DNA from: Gammaproteobacteria bacterium
Lineage (GTDB): Bacteria; Pseudomonadota; Gammaproteobacteria; Granulosicoccales; Granulosicoccaceae
Reading direction: 5' to 3'
Assembly: GCA_020444765.1 (NCBI GenBank)
Contig: JAGRHW010000111.1
Coordinates: 1-10,021 of the forward strand
Length of the DNA stretch: 10,021 nucleotides
This document shows positions 1-6,250 of the stretch, one piece after another (the stretch's first letter is position 1; each line of letters starts with the position of its first letter). The notes beneath the pieces were generated by a model. It was not told the DNA's origin, made no database searches, and worked only from the letters and a program-made list of their open reading frames with translations. Position numbers and translations under genes: made by a program.

Positions 1-973
1 GCATTCCCATCTTCAGGATACGTATCCCGTAACGTTTCAATTGCGCTTCGTCCAGACCCAGCTCGTAGAACGTCTGATGCAGGTCGTGGTAAGACTTTCC
101 GGCGGTGATAATGCCAAGCCACGCATCTGAATTCTGAAAGACAACCTGGTTCAGGTTATTTTCAAGTGCATAGCGTTTCGCTATTTCGAGGCGGCGCGTA
201 TAGAGCGACTGCTCCATCTCCAACGCCTCGACTTGCACATTCATGCCCAGGTTCATCTTCGGCGAGTAAGGTTGACCGTCGAAGGTCAGGTCCGGCGTGA
301 TAAATTGCAGGCGATCGGGTGAAACCTCCGCCATCCCCCAGCCATCCGCAACATTGGTCACAATCTTCATTCCCACCCAAAGACCGGACAATCGCGACAT
401 CTGGTAGCCGTGCAAGCCCAGGTCAAGTATCTCCTGGGAATTGCCAGGGTAAAGAGATGGCATCCCAAGATGAAACAGCATCGGCTCTGACTGACTGCAT
501 AAAGACGAGGATTTACAACTGGGATCATCACCCACAACAGCCAGGACACCACCGTTCTTGTCAATACCGGTGTAGTTCGCGTGTTTCAGCGCATCACCAG
601 AACGATCCACCCCCGGCGCCTTGCCATACCACATCCCCGTGACACCATCGAACTTCTTCTGTCCAACGGCATGCAGCATCTGGGTTCCCCACACCGCCGT
701 GGCAGCCAGGTCCTCATTAAGACCATCCACAAAATGGATATTATTTTCTATGAGCAGCTTTTGTTTCTTGATGAATGCTGCGTCCAGCATACCCACTGGC
801 GAACCGCGATAACCCGAAATAAACATCCCTGTCTTTAAACCACGACGCGCATCTGTGCGTACCTGATCCAAGGTAAGGCGTACCAATGCATCGATACCTC
901 CGATCTCGATCATGCCCTCTTCTGCGGTCAAAGGATTGCGGTTTTCTGATTGCGAAATTACTTTGTTTGTCAT
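1..973 (-). CDS. Indolepyruvate:ferredoxin oxidoreductase-family protein, N-terminal part (runs off left edge)
   Basis: This is an open frame of 324 codons from ATG at 973 to the left edge with no stop, so it is the start of a larger gene. It reads as the thiamine-diphosphate pyrimidine-binding domain of the fused IorA/IorB-type 2-oxoacid:ferredoxin oxidoreductases, whose members are usually about 1,150-1,200 aa. Visible family signatures are FISGYRGSPVG at residues 51-61, NEDLAATAVWGTQ starting at 86 (E87 is the likely cofactor-activating Glu), GKAPGVDRSGD near 117-127, GDDPSCKSSS near 148-157 and GIITAGKSY near 297-305. The family oxidatively decarboxylates 2-oxoacids such as arylpyruvates to acyl-CoA, passing electrons to ferredoxin. 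The substrate here is unknown. The gene follows glcG-like by 248 nt, so it may share the ben transcript or have its own promoter. The ribosome site before ATG is weak. Family assignment is firm; its role in this pathway is inference. Confidence 0.9.
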   Translation of the reverse strand, partial: MTNKVISQSENRNPLTAEEGMIEIGGIDALVRLTLDQVRTDARRGLKTGMFISGYRGSPVGMLDAAFIKKQKLLIENNIHFVDGLNEDLAATAVWGTQMLHAVGQKKFDGVTGMWYGKAPGVDRSGDALKHANYTGIDKNGGVLAVVGDDPSCKSSSLCSQSEPMLFHLGMPSLYPGNSQEILDLGLHGYQMSRLSGLWVGMKIVTNVADGWGMAEVSPDRLQFITPDLTFDGQPYSPKMNLGMNVQVEALEMEQSLYTRRLEIAKRYALENNLNQVVFQNSDAWLGIITAGKSYHDLHQTFYELGLDEAQLKRYGIRILKMGM

Positions 974-1013
974 GGTTTCATTCTTAGTCTTTTATAATTT
1001 GCCCGCCAACCAC

Positions 1014-1047
1014 CACCAATAGCGAATATTAATTCGTTAAATTGGTG
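1014..1047 (-). repeat. Long imperfect hairpin upstream of the oxidoreductase gene
   Basis: The arms CACCAAT (1014-1020) and ATTGGTG (1041-1047) are perfectly complementary. Inside them AGCGAAT and ATTCGTT pair with one G-T around an ATTA loop, giving about 14 pairs with a two-base AA bulge. It lies about 40 nt before the oxidoreductase ATG. No T-run follows on either strand, so it does not look like an intrinsic terminator. It could be a leader hairpin, an mRNA processing or stability element, or a protein-binding site. The rest of the 974-1221 gap shows no convincing gene. Confidence 0.5.
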
Positions 1048-1221
1048 CCGCTGCTGTATTTTGTCATTGACTATTGTTCATCTTCGACGTTATTCACACG
1101 CGTCCGCATTTCTGAATCTCATCCCAATCGCTGACTCCCATCACTGTTTCAGAAGCCGTGTCTATGTGGGTTCATCTGTTGTTTTCTACCTCACATAAAC
1201 CGACAACAGACAGGTCAGGCT

Positions 1222-1653
1222 TTATCCAACCAGATCAATTGCACCCAACCCCGCTCTTGCGCAGTCTTCGTCTTCCGCTTCTGAGCCACCAGACACGCCG
1301 ATACCACCAATAAGCCGGCCTTCATGCCAAAGGGGCAACCCACCCCCAAAACACACCATTCGAGGGCGTAACGGAATGCCATTTCTCACCGCTTCTGAGT
1401 GCTGCTGTAACGCCTCAGTCCACTCGATGGTCGGCAATCCAAAACCAGCTGCCGTATAAGCTTTATCAATCGCAATATCTATCGAATGCAGGAACGCACC
1501 TGGCATACGCAGAAACCCGGTCAAGTTGCCACTTGAATCAACGACTGCGACATTCACTTTAATGCCAATCTCTTCGGCCCTGCGCGTCGCAGCCTGTAGA
1601 GCGAAAATCGTAGCGTCCCAACTCACCACACTTTGCACATTTGAAATTTTCAT
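1222..1653 (-). CDS. GlcG/HbpS-like (DUF336) small protein
   Basis: This 143-aa protein is of the GlcG/HbpS family, which is of normal size here and has no signal peptide, so it is probably cytoplasmic. Family marks are VAVVDSSGNLTGFLRMPGAF (residues about 35-54), then a Ser-rich helix with DKAYTAAGFGLPT, and the C-terminal glycine-rich stretch FGGGLPL...GGIGVSGG (about 102-123) followed by an acidic E-x-E-D-E-D-C segment. Relatives include HbpS, a heme-binding protein, and GlcG of the glycolate locus. No enzyme activity is established for most members. It starts 47 nt after benD on the same strand and so is likely co-transcribed with the ben genes. The ATG has no strong Shine-Dalgarno. A weak hairpin followed by TTTAT lies just after the stop, around 1196-1221. 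Family is confident; function in aromatic catabolism is not known. Confidence 0.88.
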   Translation of the reverse strand: MKISNVQSVVSWDATIFALQAATRRAEEIGIKVNVAVVDSSGNLTGFLRMPGAFLHSIDIAIDKAYTAAGFGLPTIEWTEALQQHSEAVRNGIPLRPRMVCFGGGLPLWHEGRLIGGIGVSGGSEAEDEDCARAGLGAIDLVG

Positions 1654-1700
1654 TTGTTATCACTTATCAAACCCTATTCACGTTGAAAGCTCTCTGTGCC

Positions 1701-2486
1701 TCACCCAAGATCTCCCCCTCCTACCGGCAGTACAGAGCCTGTAATGTAGGAGGACTCGTCAGATGCAAAAAACAAAATAGGCGCCACTTGCTCAGCAATA
1801 GTTCCGTATCGGTGCATGAGACTAGAGTCGATCGTCTGATCTACAATACCTTTGTACCAGGCTTGCTCTTTTGCGGATTGTTTGGCGGCATTCCGGGGAA
1901 TAATGCGAGGGGGTGCTTCGGTTCCGCCTGGCGCCGTTGCGTTTATACGGATGCCGTTCTGCGCGTGCTCCATTGCAATTGAAGCTGTAATCGCATTGAC
2001 TCCACCCTTTGCAGCTGCGTACGGCACTCGATGTATACTGCGAGTCGCTATTGAGGAAACATTCACAATAGTCCCTCGCTTCTTTTTCACCATTGACGGT
2101 AGCGTTGCGCGACAACACCATAAAGTCGGGTAAAGAGAACGTCTGACTTCTTTCTCGATTTCGTCAATCCCGTATAAATGAAACGGCTTCGTCCAAATGG
2201 TTCCGCCAACATTATTGACAAGCACATCCACTCGCTTATATCGCCGAAGTGTCTGGTCTACCATTGTTTTTGCGCCATCAAACTGCTCAAGATCAGCTTC
2301 AATAGCCAATGCCTGATAACCCGAGCTTTTAATCTCATCAACCACTTCATGTACCACCGGGGAAAGATCTACCGCGATTACGCTACCTCCCTCCGTGGCT
2401 ATGGCCTCTGCAACCCCTCGCCCGATACCTTGCGCGGCCCCAGTGACTATGACGACTTTCTTCTCAAAACGATTGACTTCTCTCAT
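1701..2486 (-). CDS. benD: Benzoate cis-diol dehydrogenase (1,6-dihydroxycyclohexa-2,4-diene-1-carboxylate dehydrogenase)
   Basis: This 261-aa classical short-chain dehydrogenase belongs to the BenD/XylL group. It oxidises the cis-diol carboxylate made by BenABC with NAD+; loss of CO2 then gives catechol. The Rossmann motif TGAAQGIG is at residues 15-22 and an acidic D40 closes the second strand, consistent with NAD preference. NNVGG at 91-95 with TIWTKPF behind it is typical of BenD. The catalytic set is S144/S145, Y156 and K160 in YAAAK. The loop APGGTEAPPR (185-194) is also characteristic of this subfamily. The start overlaps the benC stop by four bases (ATGA at 2483-2486) and has no clear ribosome site of its own, which suggests translational coupling. 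The length is normal and no lesion is seen. If the substrate is toluate, xylL would be the equivalent name. Confidence 0.95.
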   Translation of the reverse strand: MREVNRFEKKVVIVTGAAQGIGRGVAEAIATEGGSVIAVDLSPVVHEVVDEIKSSGYQALAIEADLEQFDGAKTMVDQTLRRYKRVDVLVNNVGGTIWTKPFHLYGIDEIEKEVRRSLYPTLWCCRATLPSMVKKKRGTIVNVSSIATRSIHRVPYAAAKGGVNAITASIAMEHAQNGIRINATAPGGTEAPPRIIPRNAAKQSAKEQAWYKGIVDQTIDSSLMHRYGTIAEQVAPILFFASDESSYITGSVLPVGGGDLG

Positions 2487-3499
2487 GGTTCGTTTGATTC
2501 GTTTGTCGATGTAAATTTCTCAAAGAAGAAACTTCGTGGTTCGATTCCCGCCTCTTTAAACCAGACTCGTACCGCCTCTACCATCGGTGGCGGACCACAC
2601 AAATAAACATCGATATCACCGTCATGCATCATGTCTTCTGTTAAATGATTCGTGACGTATCCGGTTTTAGGGTGCCCGCTCTTTTCGTCTACCACGACGG
2701 TAAAATAATCAAACTCGGAAACCTCCTGCTTTATCATCTCAAGCTCGTCCAGCTCGACAAGGTCATCTTCAGAATTGACACCGTATACAAGCGTAATAGG
2801 CTGGTCAGTACGATTATCTTGAATCCAGCGAAGCATAGAAAGAAAGGGAGCCAACCCTGTCCCCCCGGCCAACATTAGAATTGGCCTTATAGTAGGTCGC
2901 AGATAGAATGTTCCATAAGGCCCGTCCAGTTCAAATTGCTCCCCAACCGTCGCCTCATTTCGCATGTATCGACTCATCAACCCATCCGGAACATCACGTA
3001 TTAAAAACCCTAGTTCCGTCTGGTTTGGCGAAGAGCTAAATGAATAAGAGCGTGAATATTTCGTACCTGGCACTTTGATATTGACATACTGCCCGGGCAA
3101 GAATTTCAGTGGGTCTTCTACTTGCAGTTTGAAGACCACTGTAGTTGACGAGTCCCGGGATAGTTCAATTAAGCTGGAGTTATATGTCGCCACCTGTGTT
3201 TTACACGCGTGGGATGACGCTGGCACCAGCACAACGCAGTCAGACCTTGGCTTCATCTGGCACGATAGAACATACCCTTGACCCGCTTCGTCCTCAGTAA
3301 GTGCATCTTCTATGTAGAAACCTTGTTCATAATCTCCGGCTTCGCAGTAACACTTACAGGTTCCGCAGGCTCCATCTCGACAGTCGAGCGGGATATTTAT
3401 CTTCGCACGATAGGCGGCATCGGATAACAGTTCATCATCACCACAATTAATGATTCGTGTCACGCCATCCTCAAATTGAAGGGCAATGCTATGAGACAT
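2483..3499 (-). CDS. benC: Benzoate 1,2-dioxygenase electron-transfer component (reductase)
   Basis: This 338-aa, single-chain, soluble NADH reductase passes electrons from NADH through FAD and a [2Fe-2S] centre to the BenAB oxygenase. Domains in order: plant-type ferredoxin, residues 1-95, with cluster cysteines C40, C45, C48 and C80; FAD-binding barrel, about 105-205, with RSYSFSS at 150-156; NAD-binding domain, about 206-325, with GGTGLAP at 212-218 and CGPPPM at 301-306. Length and domain order match BenC/XylZ. The ATG follows the benB stop by 13 nt with an AAAGG ribosome site, and its stop overlaps the benD ATG. All expected cofactor residues are present. xylZ is the alternative name if the system prefers toluate. 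Confidence 0.96.
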   Translation of the reverse strand: MSHSIALQFEDGVTRIINCGDDELLSDAAYRAKINIPLDCRDGACGTCKCYCEAGDYEQGFYIEDALTEDEAGQGYVLSCQMKPRSDCVVLVPASSHACKTQVATYNSSLIELSRDSSTTVVFKLQVEDPLKFLPGQYVNIKVPGTKYSRSYSFSSSPNQTELGFLIRDVPDGLMSRYMRNEATVGEQFELDGPYGTFYLRPTIRPILMLAGGTGLAPFLSMLRWIQDNRTDQPITLVYGVNSEDDLVELDELEMIKQEVSEFDYFTVVVDEKSGHPKTGYVTNHLTEDMMHDGDIDVYLCGPPPMVEAVRVWFKEAGIEPRSFFFEKFTSTNESNEP

Positions 3500-3512
3500 T
3501 TCGTATTACCTT

Positions 3513-4001
3513 TTATACCTGATACACATCTAATACGTGATGGATATAGTCATTTTTCAGCAGCACGTATTTTTTCTTGATCAGCGGTTTTTCACCTTGA
3601 GTGTCAAGCGTGTAGTATGCAGTACCAAAATAGACGTCGGTGACATGGTAACGATATGTGTGAGTTGTCCAGTTAAAACACAGCTCTACCTTTTTCTCGT
3701 CTTGTTCCAGAATCTCCAGATTGGATATAGACCGGTTATATCGAGTGTCCGGAATCGTAGCACTTGAACGGTCTGTTTCTATTCTGAAGACCCTGTCTTC
3801 AAGCCCCTGGCGGCTGGGGTAATAGATGAGGGAAACCTCTTTCTGCGGGTCGCTAGTCGGCTGATCATCGTCATCCCACGAAGGCAAATGGTAATTAACG
3901 TCTTCCGCATAGAACGAAAGCCAATCTTCCCAGCGTTTTTCAGACTGAGCCCGTGCTTCCTTGTAAAGGAAATCTTTAATGGCGTCGTAAGATAACATCA
4001 T
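3513..4001 (-). CDS. benB: Benzoate 1,2-dioxygenase small (beta) subunit
   Basis: This 162-aa protein is the beta subunit of the aromatic-ring hydroxylating oxygenase. It has a cystatin-like fold, carries no cofactor and packs with BenA, probably as an alpha3beta3 hexamer. Diagnostic stretches are [20 protein letters not shown] (about residues 25-44), the following [20 protein letters not shown], and [20 protein letters not shown] just after. These are the conserved core of BenB/XylY. Two ATG codons are adjacent (MM). The first at 4001 overlaps the benA stop as ATGA (3998-4001), so translation is probably coupled to benA and subunit amounts matched. Length is typical and no defect is seen. 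Confidence 0.95.
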   Translation of the reverse strand: MMLSYDAIKDFLYKEARAQSEKRWEDWLSFYAEDVNYHLPSWDDDDQPTSDPQKEVSLIYYPSRQGLEDRVFRIETDRSSATIPDTRYNRSISNLEILEQDEKKVELCFNWTTHTYRYHVTDVYFGTAYYTLDTQGEKPLIKKKYVLLKNDYIHHVLDVYQV

Positions 4002-5368
4002 GCACCCCCGTTGGCTTTTTCTGCTTCAAAGGCATGCTTCATTCGCTCCAGCCAAGACTCGTGCTGGGTAACATAAAGTCCTTCATCCTCCGTCTTGATA
4101 CAACTCAACTTTGGTTTTAGCCCAATCAGATCTGCTGTGGCGTCGGGACCCTTTACCCAATGCACGGCACCACGATTCATTTCATTCCACTTCACTGCAC
4201 GAGCTTCATATCCCTCCTGACATGCTCGAAATTCTTCCAGATCATCAGGAGTAGCCATTCCGGTTGCATTAAAGAAGTCTTCGTACTGGCGCAATCTGCG
4301 TGCTCGCGCTTCGGATGATTCACCGACCGGCGCAATACAATAAATGGTTACTTCTGTTTTATTAACGGATAGAGGACGAAAGACCCTGATCTGAGAACTG
4401 AACTGGTCCATCAGATAGACATTGGGGTACAGGCACAGATTGCGTGAACGTTTTACCATCCAATCCGCTTTTTCATCACCAAACTGTTCAGCCCATTCAT
4501 CTCTCTTCGCCCAGTTTGGCCGGTCCTGAGGGTTGTCCCAGTTTGTCCATAACAGAACATGACCATTGTCAAACCCATAGGAACCGCCTCCTTGTTTTGC
4601 CCAGGCACCAGCATCCATGGCTTTAATATCATCTTTTCCGCCTGATCTGCGATGGTGAATCGTGGCTGCATAATTCCAATGGGTCGCCGTTACGTGATAT
4701 CCGTCAGCGCCATTTTCTGCCTGTACTTTCCAGTTGCCATCAAAATAATATGTTGACGCACCTCTTAACACCTCGAGCCCCTCGGGTGCCTGATCAACGA
4801 TCATATCGATAATCTTTGTCGTTTCGCCAAGGTACTCGGTTAAAGGCGCGACGTTCGGATTGATACTGCCAAACAGAAATCCCCGATAGTTTTCGAATGC
4901 TCCGATTTTTACCAGGTCATGGCTGCCTTCATGGTTAAAAGTCTCGGGATAACCAGCATCGTCTACCTGGTCTTTAACCTTCAGAAGTTTGCCCTTGTTA
5001 TTGAAAGTCCAACCATGGAACGGGCAGGTAAACGAGGACTTATTACCCCTTTTGTGGCGACATAACGTAGCACCACGATGTGTGCAGGTATTCAGTAAGG
5101 CATTTAACTCCCCGTCTTTGCTTCGAGTAATGACGACCGGCTGACGGCCAATGTGTAGAGAGAGAAAGTCGTTAGCATTCGGAACCTGGCTTTCGTGTGC
5201 CAGATAAATCCAATTGCCCTCAAATATATATTTCATCTCGAGCTCAAACAGCTCTTCGTCGGTAAAGACACTGCGGTCCAAACGAAACTGTTGCTCAGCC
5301 GGATCGTCCTGCAGCGTTGCCTCAAGCCTTGCGATGTCTAATTGAGTTTTTTGCGGTGATTGCGACAT
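3998..5368 (-). CDS. benA: Benzoate 1,2-dioxygenase large (alpha) subunit, Rieske non-heme iron oxygenase
   Basis: This 456-aa catalytic subunit inserts O2 into the ring of benzoate (or toluate) to form the cis-1,2-diol. The Rieske cluster ligands are C95, H97, C115 and H118 in CTHRG...CPFHGW. The mononuclear iron site shows the usual D-x2-H-x4-H: D222 as the bridge to the neighbouring subunit, with H225 and H230 as ligands; the third carboxylate is probably D375 or D376 in TPDDLEEF. The frame is open to an ATG at 5455, which would add 29 residues unlike BenA. I chose the ATG at 5368 because AGGAGA lies 6 nt before it and because the protein then starts MSQSPQ and has the normal family length. 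It is the first gene of benABCD, divergent from the regulator. Benzoate against toluate specificity cannot be read directly; xylX is the alternative name. Confidence 0.96.
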   Translation of the reverse strand: MSQSPQKTQLDIARLEATLQDDPAEQQFRLDRSVFTDEELFELEMKYIFEGNWIYLAHESQVPNANDFLSLHIGRQPVVITRSKDGELNALLNTCTHRGATLCRHKRGNKSSFTCPFHGWTFNNKGKLLKVKDQVDDAGYPETFNHEGSHDLVKIGAFENYRGFLFGSINPNVAPLTEYLGETTKIIDMIVDQAPEGLEVLRGASTYYFDGNWKVQAENGADGYHVTATHWNYAATIHHRRSGGKDDIKAMDAGAWAKQGGGSYGFDNGHVLLWTNWDNPQDRPNWAKRDEWAEQFGDEKADWMVKRSRNLCLYPNVYLMDQFSSQIRVFRPLSVNKTEVTIYCIAPVGESSEARARRLRQYEDFFNATGMATPDDLEEFRACQEGYEARAVKWNEMNRGAVHWVKGPDATADLIGLKPKLSCIKTEDEGLYVTQHESWLERMKHAFEAEKANGGA

Positions 5369-5374
5369 TAACTG

Positions 5375-5380
5375 TCTCCT
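5375..5380 (-). promoter_or_regulatory. Ribosome binding site that fixes the benA start
   Basis: AGGAGA on the minus strand is followed by a 6-nt spacer and the ATG at 5368. The upstream in-frame ATG at 5455 has no comparable purine-rich site, so this element decides the start codon. Confidence 0.75.
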
Positions 5381-5474
5381 TATATTTGGCAAATAAATTT
5401 CACTGGCGCACACAAAAGCCCACACCGTCCCGCCCAACAACTCCAATACCACCATAGTTGCATTATGAACGGTA

Positions 5475-5504
5475 TAAAACTAAACGGCCTGCCGGAGCCG
5501 GCCG
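5475..5504 (-). terminator. Terminator-like or attenuator-like hairpin in the benA leader
   Basis: Read on the minus strand, CGGCC and GGCCG (outer arms at 5504-5500 and 5489-5485) enclose a G-A mismatch, two more G-C pairs and a TCCG tetraloop. The sequence TTTAGTTTTAT follows at once. This is the form of a weak intrinsic terminator pointing toward benA, about 115 nt before its start and inside the predicted transcript. It would make sense as a conditional attenuator or as a brake on read-through. The T-run is interrupted, so it may be only a leader hairpin. Confidence 0.4.
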
Positions 5505-5531
5505 ACTACATTCGTTTCGATGTAAATGGTT

Positions 5532-5552
5532 TTAGGTTGGATTTTTCTTCAT
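5532..5552 (-). CDS. Possible six-codon leader peptide (MKKNPT) upstream of benA
   Basis: On the minus strand ATG-AAG-AAA-AAT-CCA-ACC-TAA is preceded by AGAGGGG with a 5-nt spacer, a better ribosome site than several real genes here have. It falls inside the predicted leader, about 90 nt after the predicted transcription start, and ends 27 nt before the terminator-like hairpin. A short translated leader before a hairpin is the usual arrangement of ribosome-mediated attenuation. A six-codon frame can easily occur by chance, so the call rests on the ribosome site and its position. Confidence 0.25.
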   Translation of the reverse strand: MKKNPT

Positions 5553-5650
5553 GGTTTCCCCTCTCTGCCGTGGCAGTTCTGCGACATGCCTACGAGATAA
5601 TTGATCCATCACAGTGATGCCTGCGATGCTTTTTTGATTATGGAAGTAAG

Positions 5651-5668
5651 ATGGCAAACTGTGTGCCA
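5651..5668 (-). promoter_or_regulatory. Sigma54 (-24/-12) promoter for the benABCD operon
   Basis: On the minus strand TGGCACACAGTTTGC runs from 5668 to 5654. It has GG at the -24 position, GC at the -12 position and exactly ten bases between, and agrees with the consensus TGGCAC-N5-TTGC at every conserved base. It points toward benA, with a predicted start of transcription near 5641-5643 and a leader of about 275 nt. The divergent gene encodes a GAFTGA-bearing sigma54 activator, which independently supports the assignment. No sigma70 promoter of similar quality was noticed for benA. Confidence 0.85.
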
Positions 5669-5693
5669 GAACATTTCACGACGGCAATAATTG

Positions 5694-5713
5694 TGATTTG
5701 TTCCAACAAATCA
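5694..5713. promoter_or_regulatory. Perfect 9+9 bp palindrome next to the ben promoter (candidate operator)
   Basis: TGATTTGTT (5694-5702) and AACAAATCA (5705-5713) are exact inverted repeats separated by CC. The centre is about 36 nt upstream of the -24 box and about 62 nt upstream of the predicted start. This size suits a dimeric regulator with Fis-type helix-turn-helix motifs. Activator sites for XylR/DmpR relatives usually lie 100-200 bp upstream, so this one is closer than usual. It could equally bind a repressor or a second regulator. Confidence 0.5.
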
Positions 5714-6250
5714 ATGAGATAAGTTAGAGACGTTATTTTTTAAAATGCTCATCCGAACAAGAGACTGTATGAAATGCTTTAAGCCGTCTGCATGCATCCA
5801 GGATTCGATGAATTAAATGATTTAATTTGTCACGCTCACAAAGTCAGCTGTGCATCAACCCGGGACTGGAGAACCCTAAACCGGGTCTTGCCCGTTGATA
5901 GTTTCCTGCAAATAACACTTTTTGGCTGCATAGAAAGACCTTTGCTTCTGTTAGACTTGATCTTTTATAAGCAACTGCAAATGTGCGTTTGCACAAACCG
6001 CACTGTAAAAAGTTGCAGCCGGTTCGACACATATGTCCGAGCGTCGCCGTAGACCTCGTCCATCGCTAAAACACCCAATCGGCAGTAATGAACTATGTAT
6101 AGGAGGACATTCGGCAATACTGACTTTTGAATCTATACTTCGTCGACTAGAGGTTCAGGCACTATGCGTGATTGGGGACATGCTTGTTTATTACTGAATT
6201 CACGATGATAAGAACAAACCAAGATATATATACCGAGTGAGGAAATTTTC
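5714..6250. other. Divergent intergenic control region between ben operon and regulator
   Basis: No convincing gene was found. The region is AT-rich near 5732-5745. It contains several inverted repeats that could be upstream activator sites: AATTAAA-TGA-TTTAATT at 5811-5827, TTTGT-N7-ACAAA at 5826-5842, and TGCAAA-N6-TTTGCA at 5976-5993, with TGTGC-GTTT-GCACA (5982-5995) overlapping the last. The first two are centred about 177 and 192 nt upstream of the predicted ben start, the usual range for sigma54 activators. An AGGAGG at 6101-6106 has no start codon at a usable distance. Confidence 0.4.
6111..6139 (+). promoter_or_regulatory. Candidate sigma70 promoter for the regulator-benE unit
   Basis: TCGGCA (6111-6116), a 17-nt spacer and TATACT (6134-6139) match the -35 and -10 consensus at 4/6 and 5/6. 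Transcription would start near 6146, giving a leader of about 105 nt. A second, poorer candidate is TTGCTT-N18-TATAAG at 5942-5971. Both are weak calls made by eye. Confidence 0.3.

Noticed and set aside
319..642. 107-codon plus-strand frame antisense to the oxidoreductase gene
   Set aside because: The opposite frame carries clear family motifs; this frame is Pro/Ser/His-rich shadow sequence.
1002..1022. GG-N10-GC match on the minus strand before the oxidoreductase gene, considered as a second sigma54 promoter
   Set aside because: The flanking bases do not match (TGGTGG instead of TGGCAC, and GGGC instead of TTGC), and the region is simply G-rich.
5369..5455. N-terminal extension of benA to the ATG at 5455
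   Set aside because: The added 29 residues do not resemble BenA, the ATG lacks a ribosome site, and the ATG at 5368 has AGGAGA at good spacing and gives the family length.
5792..6052. 86-codon plus-strand frame in the control region
   Set aside because: No ribosome site, no recognised family, Cys-rich chance-like composition, and it overlaps the inverted repeats of the control region.
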